From Isoetes taiwanensis (taxonomy: Eukaryota > Streptophyta > Lycopodiopsida > Isoetales > Isoetaceae), in assembly GCA_021234155.1 (NCBI GenBank), contig JAJEKV010000014.1:10621563-10685562 (forward strand): a stretch of 64,000 nucleotides of DNA. The letters run 5' to 3'. Position numbers and translations under genes: made by a program. Positions 37,057-47,944 of the stretch are shown piece by piece (the stretch's first letter is position 1; the number at the start of each line of letters is the position of its first letter). The notes under the pieces are model-generated. The model ran no database searches, was not told the DNA's origin, and saw only the letters and a program-made list of their open reading frames with translations.

Positions 37057-38740
37057 CAAGCTAACATGTGGGTGGTGTCTTTGGAAAATAAAGATAAAGT
37101 TCTATGATTATCTTACGATATAAGATATGATCTAGGTTTGGCATAATGACTATATAATAGCATCTCGAATTACAATCAGGATATCATGAACAACAATTTA
37201 GCATTGGGCCGGGTTTGTGCAATTCATGCTAACATGTGGTGGCATGTTCTAAAATAAATATAAAGTTCTATGATTGTCTTACGAAATAATGATCTAAGTT
37301 TAGCATAATGACTATATAAAAGCATCTCGAATTACAATCAGGATATCATGAATAGCACATCAATTCAGTATGTAGTGCAGTTAAGTATAGTTGAGCATGA
37401 TTTTCTACTAATCGGAGATATCAACTGCGAGTTGAATATGTATTGAGATCCTTGGCATGCGAGTAATAATCTCAAAAATAATGGAATTTACCATTTTTTT
37501 ACGCGTTTTCCATCCTCAAACCATACATCAATGATCTCGAAGCATTGTGTTTTCAATGAAGGTTGATAAAGATATCAAGGTCATTTTGCGAAATAAGCAA
37601 AGCTCCAGGTTATTCCTTTTCCTGTTGTTTCATCAAGATTATCTCTTGATCTGTCGAGTGTCGTAATCTCAACTTTTCCGTTATGCACCAAGATAAAATT
37701 TATTTGATCTCTCTCGAAAAAGAATCTCGATTGATTAGGCGGTTTAACGATTAGATTTCTAAAGGCTTAGTTCTTTTGTTAATGAGAACCAAGATTCAAC
37801 GTGGAAATAGTGATTGTCTCAATTGCGGGGAAGATAAGTAATAGGATGTTTACTTAAAGGAAAAAGAGCTCATGAAAATTCTAGGACAATATGTATTTAG
37901 GTATGTTTAGAGATAAAAATGTACTTCACCTGGTGTTGCAAATAAGGTACATGGAAGGCGAGGGCGATGGATCTAGCAATGGGACTACAAAAGTCCCTAG
38001 AAGGATATTCAAAAAATTTCAAGTTCTTTTTTCCCTATTGCTATATGTTGTCTTAATGTTTTATATTTTCTTTCTCGGGGTTTCTTGGGAGCAATAAGCT
38101 CTTAGCCCAAGAAGAGATAGGGTGCATTTTGCCTTTAGCGATGCGTGCAAATTAAAAAATGCAATAGTTGTGAGTCACGAGCTCAAATGGATGCTTGTGG
38201 CTGGTTGCTTTCCATCGAATGCGGCTTGAATGGAAAATCTTTAGGAAAAAATGAAGTGGATGCGAATTATGATAGACAATCAAGCGAGGAAAGCACTCAA
38301 TAATCAGGTTTGTGCTTAATGCTTCCACTTGGTTTCTTTATGAAGATGGTGCTTTTAGAAAGTAGCCATCACGCTAGAGCCTGATTTAGCCCGTCTGCAA
38401 AGTATGCACAGGAGGCGGATGGAGTGGTCAACCCTAGCCATTGTTTATAGCCAACCCTGCCATCGTTATATCTCGGTCTCCTCTATTTTGAGGCCCAAGC
38501 GTCAGTCGACTTCCCTTATGAGTTTGAGCCTGGGTAGAGCTCATATGTTTGTGGCATGTTATTATCTTTGATGTGAGGTAGTTAGATGTATTGTTATTGC
38601 TAGTACTGATGTTATGATATGCTTCCACTGTTATAGGAGCCCATAGGGGTGGGGGATAGACGGAGGGCCCATGTGGCTGGAGGGCTGGATGGGGGTTTTC
38701 CCACTCCGGGGGATTCACCTTTTATTGAGGGATATGCGAG
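37057..38740. repeat. Detached partial copy (A) of the 3.2-kb unit
   Basis: From about 37190 (CAATTTAGCATTG) to 38740 (ATTCACCTTTTATTGAGGG) the sequence matches 51650-53215 of copy B, and the same part of C. It lacks the ORF-bearing half. The first 130 bp of the matching part are present twice in tandem (37061 and 37229, period 168). Compared with B and C it has many 1-3-base gaps, notably around CAG, CTG and CCG. It lies about 13 kb from the array. Confidence 0.9.
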
Positions 38741-38759
38741 GGTGTAAAATCGTTAGTGG

Positions 38760-40780
38760 AGTACAACTTTTGGCGAAGCGTTTAAGCACTTTAAGTGCTG
38801 AAAAGTGCTGAAAGGGCGTCGAAGCGATCCGCCCTTCTCCCTCCTTTTCCCTTGGCATAAAAATTCAGATCGGTGTTTCCTTTGTTGTGATGGAGGCATG
38901 GATGGAGGCGGATGATTTTCACGACAAGAGGAGGGTTTGTGCAATTCGGGATGAAGCCCATGAGGAAGAAGCTTGGTTGGAAAAATAATGTCCGCGGATC
39001 GAGATTGGGATTACTGTTTGGACAAAGAAGTTGAACAAAGGGAAAAGATAAAATGGCAGCGTGCAAAGGAGCATCTTCAAAGAGAAGTTGGAAACACTGC
39101 TTAGAAAAATCTACAAAATTGTCACAACAAAGAAGTAAGAAAGCAAGCGGCCCTTGCTTTTGCGTTTGAAAATTGCACTAGATCAATACTTGCACGAGGA
39201 ACACAAAGTAAAGCTTGGGCTGCATTTGCTGTGCAATGCCAAAGATACCACAACAATAGACAAGTAAAAATAGGGGAGATGTTGTAGCACATGTTAGGAA
39301 AAAGCTGAAATGAAGGCAAAGCCAAAGGTGGCGGTGGATCAAATGAGATCGGTTGCATGTGATGAAAACATAAAACCTTAGAGAATCACGATCTGAGGAG
39401 ATTGGAAAATCAGTTTTACTTATCACAAAAGAATCTGGAAGCGATGGGAAGTGAGCTGAAAGGCAATGAGAAGGCCTCACGAATTCTGAGAAAATGATGT
39501 TGGAAGAGGCTTGAAAACGGTTTAAAGACATGCCCACAAATGATTTGGCTACAAAAGCGGGGAGGAGTTCAAGCTTAATCCAACATGTGAGTTGGGCGAG
39601 AAATTAAAGATTTGGAGGCGGTATCCGGATGGAAACTTGGCACAGGGAACAAGGTACAAAAAGCAATGAACCCTACATGCGTTAATGAAGCGGGTCAAGC
39701 GTAAACTCAAACTTGAGGAGGAGTTAAAAGTTCTCGAAGAAGAAACGAGAGACTTACGCATTTCTACATAAACAATTTGTGGAAGCTGAAAATGGATACT
39801 CACCGCAACATTTAGCATCTCTACTATTATCACGAGATAAGTTGTTAGTGGAAGATCCATTTTATACATGTTAGAAGCATGTGGTGCGGAATTCACTAAA
39901 GCTTACGAGGTTAAGTTTAGCTTGAATTGCCAACATGAGTATCATATAGCTTGTTGTTCATTGTTGAGAGGAGGACAATGTATTCATGGTTGCCACGGAA
40001 AGGTGCGGGAGGGTGTATTTGTGAGCTAGGTTTTGGCCATGTTGAAGGTGCTTCAAATAGTACACCAAAAAGGATGTGTTAATCCGTCACGCAATTGAGG
40101 TCTCACCGATTCGGGGTTCAAAGAAGGACAATGGTGCCATTTGAAGATGCACAACACCTACAAAGTCCTATAGGAGTCTGATCAATTGTGGCCGATTTGA
40201 ATGCAACAATGAACCACCACCACCAGTCAAGAAAGGCTGTCCAAAGCTATAGAAGAAGCTGTAAACCACGGCACCGGTTTATAAACTCCTGCACCGGTTG
40301 TGGAAAAAACAACAGAACCGATTGTACCTGCCCCGAAGCACCTAAGGAAGTTGAGGGAGTAATTCCATCGGATGAGGGCAACTTGGGTGACTATTTGCTT
40401 GAAAAGGAAAGGCGGAAAAGAACAAAGAGGGGTAAAAATTTGGAGGATAGCCACGAGAAGTTGTTCGGCTCAAGAAAGAGAACAAAAAGTAGCTATGCAA
40501 AAGATCACGAGAAGCGGTCTCAATCATGACACCACACCTATCGAAGTGTGTTACGAAGAAAATCTTGAGAATCGGGGGCCTCAAGTTTGGGTGAGCACGA
40601 TGTTCAAAAAGTGATTCTTTGCCTGCGGAGAACCACGGAGGTCGGTGTGGGCATTCTTTGGGCAAGCCAAATCGTGTTGCTTAAGACATTGAATATTATT
40701 GATTTTCTTTTGTTGCATTCAATTGTAGGATTACCGGTTGATTACGTTAGGTCGAGGAGAATCCTGCTTTGTTGATCTGA
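38760..40780 (+). pseudogene. Unrecognised broken locus with a RING-like Cys/His segment
   Basis: Coding-like composition with many stops. Early frames are rich in Lys/Glu/Gln, as in a coiled coil (e.g. RILARGTQSKAWAAFAVQCQ region, 39170-39245). At 39867-40028 an open stretch reads CGAEF...LNCQHEYHIACC...GGQCIHGC, spacing C-x-H-x3-H-x2-C...C-x3-C, resembling the second half of a RING or related zinc-binding domain. Later frames are basic and low-complexity (40188-40529). A former E3-ligase-like or retroelement-carried gene is possible. I assign no function. Confidence 0.3.
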
Positions 40781-40849
40781 AAAGGTTTCCACATTCAACC
40801 CATTTTTCATTTTCATCTTCATCTATTTATTCATGTAGTAATTTGTATT

Positions 40850-41620
40850 GTGTAGGTATTAGGGATGTTCCAACGTACTAAATATTGATTTGGCGACAAA
40901 AGATAAACTCATTGTCTTGGATTTAAATGGTGTGTTGGTAAAACATTTGGTGCAAATGAACACATGCGGCTTAGGCGGGATTGACAATGACATACACTAG
41001 CGAAAAGAAAGTGATATTGGACCCGAGCGGTGCTCTTCTTGAAGACTTTGTTCTGAAGTGTTGTGTTGGTATATATGGTCATCAATGCAACTCTCTAATG
41101 TGGAAGATGTCTTTGCAAAGTACTATGTCTAGATTTGAGGGCAGATTTCAATTTGTATGGGGGCGGGAAAAATGTTAATGCTGCGGACCAATTTTCATCA
41201 CCCTAACAAACACGGCTGTCGATCATGATGAAACCACTTGGGAAAATATATGAGCCATACCCAAGATTCAAAGGTAAGACTTTGCTTCTTGATGATTCAT
41301 TATACAAGTCTTACCTTAGCGTCCACAGGAAATTTACTGGGTACTTGCATTCAAGATGGATGTCCATGATGAAGTGCTAACAGTACTCACCCCAAAAGAT
41401 AGAAGAAATCTTGCCGGGCCAAGGCCCGAGGAAGAAATGAAGTCAGCGGTGAAGAACACACCTGATACAAGCCACGGCCCAAGATAGATAGAAAGATTAT
41501 GAAGCTATGCTTGGAAAGACTTTACGGAAAAGCGATTCTGGATTATGCGAGGTTTGTGAAGGAGGAATTGGAGAAGGTTTATGGTGATGGCGATTGTCAT
41601 TCTCCATAACTATTAACTTT
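40850..41620 (+). pseudogene. FCP1/NIF-like (HAD) phosphatase remnant, second locus
   Basis: Blocks in order: KDKLIVLDLNGVLVKHLVQM (40902-40961), whose DLNGVL is the HAD nucleophile motif as in plant FCP1-like proteins; LLEDFVLKCCVGIYG (41032-41076); MSRFEGRFQFVWGREK (41127-41174); and in another frame KPLGKIYEPYPRFKGKTLLL and DDSLYKSYLSVHRKFTGYLH (41232-41355), the 'DDSxxK' block. Frames change at least four times and there are stops. It resembles 6440-6970 (FEVQFVWGNEKV there, FQFVWGREK here), but the two preserve different parts, so neither is a recent copy of the other. Confidence 0.6.
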
Positions 41621-42248
41621 GTTGTCATTTATGTAGGCCAAGGAATTCTACACTTTTCATGTACCATCTTTATCTTAATTTAAGAATCTTTTTGCTATAT
41701 TGTTTATGTAGTTCAATGCGGACTTGTCTATAAGTTTTGCTATAGTGTTTATATCTGCTTCAATCTTGTTGAAAGGGATGCTTAAAACTTATCAAGTGCT
41801 TAAAAAAAAAATCCTGCAAAAGTACTACTCAGGTATGAGTCTTAATGGCTTCTTGTCATGCGGTTAAGGTCACGGTGCTTATTGTTAATGTATATAAGCT
41901 GTTTGAAGGTAGGCGTTTATTGCATAAGTGCTCGTGTGTTCGATTGCTTTTTCTCGATTAACTTCTTTTTGCCGATTAAAATGCTTAGTGTTTGAAACTA
42001 ATTAAAGAGCTAGAAACCTTTGTTACATTCAAAAGCGAGAATCTGAATGGATTTTACCACGAGAATTGAACTTCATAAATGTGATAGATAGACAACAAAA
42101 ACATTTGATAGAAGAAGAAGAAGAGATTTTAATGAAACAAAGATAGAAAGCTTGATTACAAAATCGTTTGATGGAAACAAGATTTTTTATAAAAAAAGGC
42201 CCCCAGGCCAGTGTACAAAAAAAGTTATATACAAAAATTTTACAAAAA

Positions 42249-42510
42249 AATTCGGCCCTGAGGCCATTGTCTTCTAGAGGGCAGGGGGTGTCTTCTTCAT
42301 CTTCATCTGCTTCTGCATGTTCATTCTCCATCTGCAACAAATGAAAATGAAAGATTAAACAAACGAAAAATTGAAAACAGAAAACAAATGAAAATGCATG
42401 TACCTTTAAGGACCGCCCTGAACTCCTCCAAGTCGGCTTCTTCTTCTTCTTCCTCTTCTTCTTCTTCCTCTTAGGTCTTCTTCTTCTTTCTCGGACTCGT
42501 CCTCTTCTTA
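42249..42510 (-). CDS. Two exon-like segments encoding an acidic tail
   Basis: On the minus strand a run rich in (GAA)n (42425-42500, Glu/Lys/Arg in every frame) reads ...EEFRAVLK up to a donor at 42404 (AAAG/GTACATG). After a good acceptor (catttgttgcag) the next exon starts at 42331 with MENEHAEADEDEEDTPCPLE, very acidic. It could be the C-terminus of a chromatin- or translation-associated protein, many of which have such tails, but there is no domain to identify it. Upstream, MKFSKIEEPEVTSRGAY (about 42770-42720) could be its start. Confidence 0.3.
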
Positions 42511-43353
42511 GAGTCCCCTATCCAACCATAATAGCGGTGACACACTCCTACTTGAATTCATTTAGATTCCTCATTTTCGATTCCTCATAGGAATCCAGAA
42601 GATGAGAATCGAATCAATCCCTCCTCAAGCCGGGAGGCAATAGAGTGGGGCAGGAGAGGAGGCAGCGAGGCAAGAATTTCGGCGAGGCGAGGAAGAGTGG
42701 AGGAACACCTCTTGATGCTTAGTAAGCGCCTCTTGAGGTGACCTCCGGCTCCTCGATCTTGCTAAACTTCATTGTAGAGTGGGCGGAATCTTGAATGAGG
42801 AATTGGGAATCACGAGTCTTGCGGAGGAATTGGGAGGGGAAGAGTGCAAAGGCGGAGCGTGAGCTTGTGAGAAGAGCTTACGGCAGGCGCCTAGGCTGCT
42901 TAAGTCACACATGCTTAAGCGTCGATTAATGCGATAAACCTCACAGCGCCGAGAACAATTAATTAAGTAACGGGCTTAAATATTTACGTATGACCCGGTC
43001 GAATTGACACATGTCACATTGTGGGAATGCCTTGACAATATAATTTTGCCAAGAATGTTGGGATAGTGATGGTACCAAAATAAATAATTGAACCTTATTC
43101 CAATGTCACAACTCTACATTCTTATAAACAACAATTCACTCTTCATTTTGAAATGCGTGTCCATGCACACCACCCTTGTGCATCCTCACTATTGTTAATA
43201 TATATAAAAATATGTGCTTACGTGCTTAGGTGAATCACATCAATTTAGTTAAGTGTCAAAAGAATTACATTGTTATTGGGAGGCCCATAATTTTTCATGG
43301 GTCTCTGTGAAATTACGTACATGTACGTGCCTTCTATTTTTTCCATATCAATT

Positions 43354-45745
43354 TTAGGATATCTTACCACATGGTGCATTACCCGCGGAGGCTTGGGGTT
43401 GTTTAGTGAGCAACATATACTTGAAATTACCCAAGAATTGATAATACAAACCACTTAAGATAACCTCATGCACTCCAAATTTTTGCCCGCATCCATCTTT
43501 GTATGAATCTTCAAGTGTGCATTTGGGTTCTGTGCACTTGAGGATGTAGAAGTCCACACCCTCTGAATTGTCTACCTCCGCATTCACTGCAAAATTGTCA
43601 CCTACCTCTACCAAATTACTGATCCATTCATTGGCTTGTTCAAGAGTCTCCTTTTTCTTCTCAACTCCTGGTTTTAAGTCAGTCACCTCCCACTTTCCAA
43701 ATCTACCTGTATTGATGCAGGAGTCCCAATTATGATCCATGCAAAACGATTTTGCTGTTATTTCTGTAAAAAAACAACACTTAAAGACCATGCATTGTTT
43801 TGTTCTGAAATGCTAGAAACAACACGTGGTTTTCAAGTATAATTTTTAGACATAGAAAATTGGTGTGGTTTTTTTAAGTGTGGTTTTCAATCAAGTGTGG
43901 TTTTTAAATGTAGTTTTCACAAATAGAAAACACGTGTGGTTTTCAACCAGGTGTAGTTTTCAAATATAGTTATCACAAGTAGAAAACACGTGTGGTTTTC
44001 TTAAGTGTGGTTTTCAAGGGTAAGAATTTGTTTTCTAGATGTTGTTTTTTGTTTTCAAGTGTAGTTTTTATGAATAGAATATTTGTGTGGTTTTTGGGTT
44101 GCCCCTAGGGGGGCAAACCCTTGTTTATATGGGCTTTTGGCATATCCTAGGTATATTCTTGAATATCCCTAGGATATGCTGGTGACTGCTAAAAACCTCC
44201 TATTTCCTGTAAACTGGCGGTCAGCTTCGACGTCTGATTTCTTGAAGTGAACCGGGTAACTTGCAAGGCTCCATGGTCGCATAATGATGACAGGCATCTA
44301 TGAGCAAGCCTGTTTGGTCTACTCCTGCTGACAGGTCTGATACAGTGAATCTTCTTTGTGCCTTTGAGTGTTTCAATTTCATATTCTTCCATGTTTGCCA
44401 CAACAGCAGGTTCAATTTCCCAAAAATATCTTTTGATCTCATCTGTTTCATCGACTGGTAGACTGCTGAAATATGTACACAGAAATTTTACAATATCTTT
44501 AGCATGCCTCAGTTGCACACCATTGGGTTTGAGTTGTTCCTTACTTAGCAGCCTTTTGATAACAGCACCTGCACCATCATGTTCACCTTTACCATGAGCA
44601 GTGGCAAAGTAGTTCCACACTATTTCCTTGTCATTAATTGTGAAGTACCTGCCTAAGAAAAAAAAAGGTTTTCCTGACTTGAATTGTGATGAGCAGCCAT
44701 CACTCCAAACCCAATGCTTCTCATACTCTATTTCCTGTTCCTTAAGCCATGCAACATGCTTTTGTAGGCAGTGTTCCACAAATAATGAGTCATGCACCTT
44801 ATCATCAGAAATGTAAAAGTGAGTCTCTTTTATGATCTTCCTACCATTGTTGAGTCTATTCCTGATCTGCTCCAACCTTCTGTTCTTTTTTTTCTTCTTT
44901 GGGCGGTCTTCTTAAATGCACTTACGGGGAACAAGAATATCAACACTTTTGTCATGTCTATATGTTATGCGAACAAGTATAGAAACTTGATGCGTATGCG
45001 GTCATTGGCTGGGGCTCATTACGGATCTTGATCTTTGTAATTTTACGCAAAGTCAATAATAGATACAATTGTATCTTAAAATGATGAGACACCTTTGTTT
45101 TTAAACCGTGATTGGCACAATGTGCTATGTAATTGTGTGGAACAAAATCGATATTACCTTCTTCACTTCCTCTTGAAACTCTTTGGGACTTCTCTCATAC
45201 GTACTAATCTCAAGGCGGTTTGTACCTCAAAGCCTTTCTTGGATCCCCAATTCTACTCTCACGGTCCACGGGTTGCTTTTCAAATGTCTTCCAAGTAACT
45301 AGTCTTGAACCCGTGCCATCCATTTCCGTGGACATTTTCTAATTCTATCCAACCCACATTTTTTACCGCCAACATCAAGCGAGTTATGATCAAACCACTC
45401 CTCATCATCACCTTTCTTTGCCGGACCACTTGTCTCCATAAATCACCGGTGCACTTGATTGTATGCTCCTTGGCTGCACATTACGGGCGGGGCCACAAAT
45501 CTCCGATTGGCGGTTGCAATTGTCATGAACTCCACCCGATTTTCTCATCTTTGTTCAATCCCCTGCATGATGTATTCAAATTTCAAGTGGTAAATGCAAC
45601 GGCATGTATGCCTCTCACGCGTCCTCCTTACAAAACTCGGTTTCAACCTCTCAAAAGTCTGCAATGCAATTTTGATATGAGGATTCTCCTCTCTAAACCT
45701 GAGGTAGAATTGCAACTGCAGGGAAATCGTGTGAATGCCAAATAA
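43354..45745 (-). CDS. DDE-transposase-like gene, C-terminal exons open, N-terminal half broken
   Basis: Minus strand. N-terminal pieces (45745-45560) read NPHIKIALQTFERLKPSF and RERHTCRCIYHLKFEYIM, then a Cys-containing region with stops, then DFA-NYKDQDP (about 45060-45030). From about 44912 a frame opens: ETHFYISDDKVHDSLFVEHC, WVWSDGCSSQFKSGKPF, VWNYFATAHGKGEHDGAGAV (IKR follows). The Asp in DFA, the Asp in SDGC and the HGKG..DG block resemble the acidic core of a group of transposase-like proteins that I recall from animal and plant genomes. The exon ends at a donor at 44197/44196; the intron (43764-44196) is followed by an exon 43354-43763 (EITAKSFCMDHN...), and the junction restores GAA in phase. 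The open C-terminal part is about 375 codons. A transposon, or a gene derived from one; activity unknown. Confidence 0.6.
43820..44110. repeat. Degenerate GTGTGGTTTTCAA minisatellite in the intron
   Basis: About ten imperfect direct copies of GTGTGGTTTTCAA, several followed by TAGAAAACAC, fill most of the intron of the DDE-like gene. Confidence 0.8.
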
Positions 45746-45749
45746 ATGC

Positions 45750-47530
45750 TACATATAATGAACCCTACAATATAGGATGAATACTTACTTGGCCGACTGG
45801 GTGTTTGCTTCTAGTTTCTGATCCAGGTATGGTCAAAGTCGAGGTTTGCTGCTGCAGTTGCATTTTTAGGGTGAGGTTTTGTCGAATCCGTCGTGCACAT
45901 TTATGACGACATCATTGTTTGTTACAGTGTACAGTTGGCTATTGATAGTCATGATCTGAGAAAGAAAATGCTTTAAAATTAGGCCAGGCTTCAAATTTTG
46001 AAGAACATAAACAGATTAAAACTTTGCCCATGCTTTGCGAAATGCCCAAGTTAGTGTTATATGCGAAATGCCCAAATTTGTTGACACGAACCATAGCCAT
46101 AGCTCGCCATATTCAAACCAGGAAAAGGGGATCGGCATGCTGTTTATCCCTTCTACTGACCATACTACCATTATAAATATTTCTCCAATGGCTTCTGCAC
46201 CGAAGGACTTGCTTTAGACTAAATTTGAAAGAGCATGCTACTGGGATAAATCAAGCCAACACCTGGTTTTGAGCTAATGGGATCCTGTGTATGCACAGTC
46301 AAAGGGTGTTGTGCATGCCTAAAGTTTAACCTGACTTTTAGCATGACAATCATCTCCTTCATGTATGCGAAAACATGATGATCTGGGTGATGCAGACCGG
46401 TGCATTTGATGACGATCTAGAGTTTCTAGCGTATGTCTTGCATTGTTTTCATTTGCAAATTGCTACGAGCACTAACTTCTTCATGATGGTTTGCATTTTA
46501 TGAAAATTAACTCGATCCAAGGAAGAAACTGGCAGTGATCCTTAGACCACATTTTGCTTATGTTCCACATACATATGTTCATATTTAGTTCCAATAAATT
46601 ACCCCAGGCTTTTTGGCATTATAATTTTGCTGCGCTTGTGCATGCATATATCTGGTACATTATGCACCACGGCTTAAGTAGTATCTTTGCTATTAATTTC
46701 TTAGACTACTAGGATAAAAGTGTCACATGGGAGGAAATAGATATGGCATTAAAAGTATGGACAAACTTTGTCTCCTACTATGTTTCGATTCACATTTGCT
46801 TTGTCTTGAGTATCGTCTTTGGGATCCCACGAGGACATCATAATGCCAAACTATATCCTTAACACGTATAAGAACTATGGTTTCAAACTAGTTATGAGCT
46901 ATGCATAAATGCTATGCTAATGAATTTATCAAATTACTTTTATAATACTTTACGGCAGATTGGTATCATGATGGAGAATGGTGATGAGAAAAGTGCATCA
47001 TGCTTTGTTTACTAGTGCTGGAACGAGCTCAAGAGTTGTTCAAAAAACAGGAGATGTTTCTTTTTATGCATGCCTATTTATGCAGGAGTGCATGGCTCTA
47101 TAATGATATTCCTTGTTTGAAATGCTTATCTGAATTTTCACAAACAATCTTCTTTACTCGTGGTTAATCTATCAATGCCAATGAAACTATGAACTCCTCT
47201 GTTACCATACAGTTTCCTTCTCAAACTTTATTACATACGATTGTAAAGGCTAGTGTTTCTCAAATATATGTACATAATTTTTAGATGAAAAAAACACCAA
47301 CACATAAGTATATATGAAAAGCATGGAAGAAGCAACTTCAACTCTTCTAAGTATGTAGCATGTGCATGCACAAAGGATATATATAAAAATATATCGTATA
47401 TAAATTGACATTCTATATGGGAATATTATATGTATTTACACATGAGAAAACGGCAAATAATACATCACTATTAGTGGAATAAAGAACAATACATTAATGT
47501 TAGTGGAAAAAAGACCAAAATGCCCAAGCA
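45750..47530. other. No gene recognised
   Basis: AT-rich, no supportable frame. One stretch, CCGACTGGGTGTTTGCT (45793-45809), recurs at 48926-48942. Confidence 0.35.
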
Positions 47531-47538
47531 AAAAGACC

Positions 47539-47940
47539 CTAAGAAAAAAATTTCCCTATGATGAAATCCATGCTGATCACCTCCCACTTAGCGTTTGGCA
47601 CCGCTAATGGCTCTAATGCTCCTGGAATTCGAAGCTGCTCTGCCTTCGTCTGCTGACATAGCTGACATTCCCTGATGTAGCGAGCTACTTGCTTCTTCAT
47701 TCCTGGCCAATAATAGCTGCTGCGCACTTTGAAATATGTTTTCATGAATCCCGCATGGCCAGCTATTGGGCTGTTGTACGTGTCATGGAGGATCAATTTC
47801 CTTACACCTGCTGATTCGGGTATGCACAACTTGTTCTTATGGTATAACAGGTTGCCTTGATCATTTTGCAGCAATTTGGGTCCTGTATCACCTATTGGGC
47901 CAACATCTGGACTAGCATAAATGGAGCCTCTCTATTATAG
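47539..47940 (-). pseudogene. Ty3/gypsy integrase fragment
   Basis: Open frame on the minus strand carrying the integrase N-terminal zinc-binding (HHCC) domain: HDTYNSPIAGHAG for the histidines and CQLCQQTK for the cysteines, with YYWPGMKKQVARYIREC between, then WEVISMDFI, the start of the catalytic core with its first Asp. The frame leaves the family right after DFI, and no RT or gag lies near, so this is an isolated fragment of a gypsy (probably chromovirus-type) pol. Integrase joins element cDNA to host DNA. Confidence 0.85.
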
Positions 47941-47944
47941 GCAA

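Noticed and set aside
42425-42500. GAA/CTT tract as an independent microsatellite only
   Set aside because: It is low-complexity, but its link to a good donor and an acidic exon next door makes coding origin at least as likely, so it was listed under that locus.
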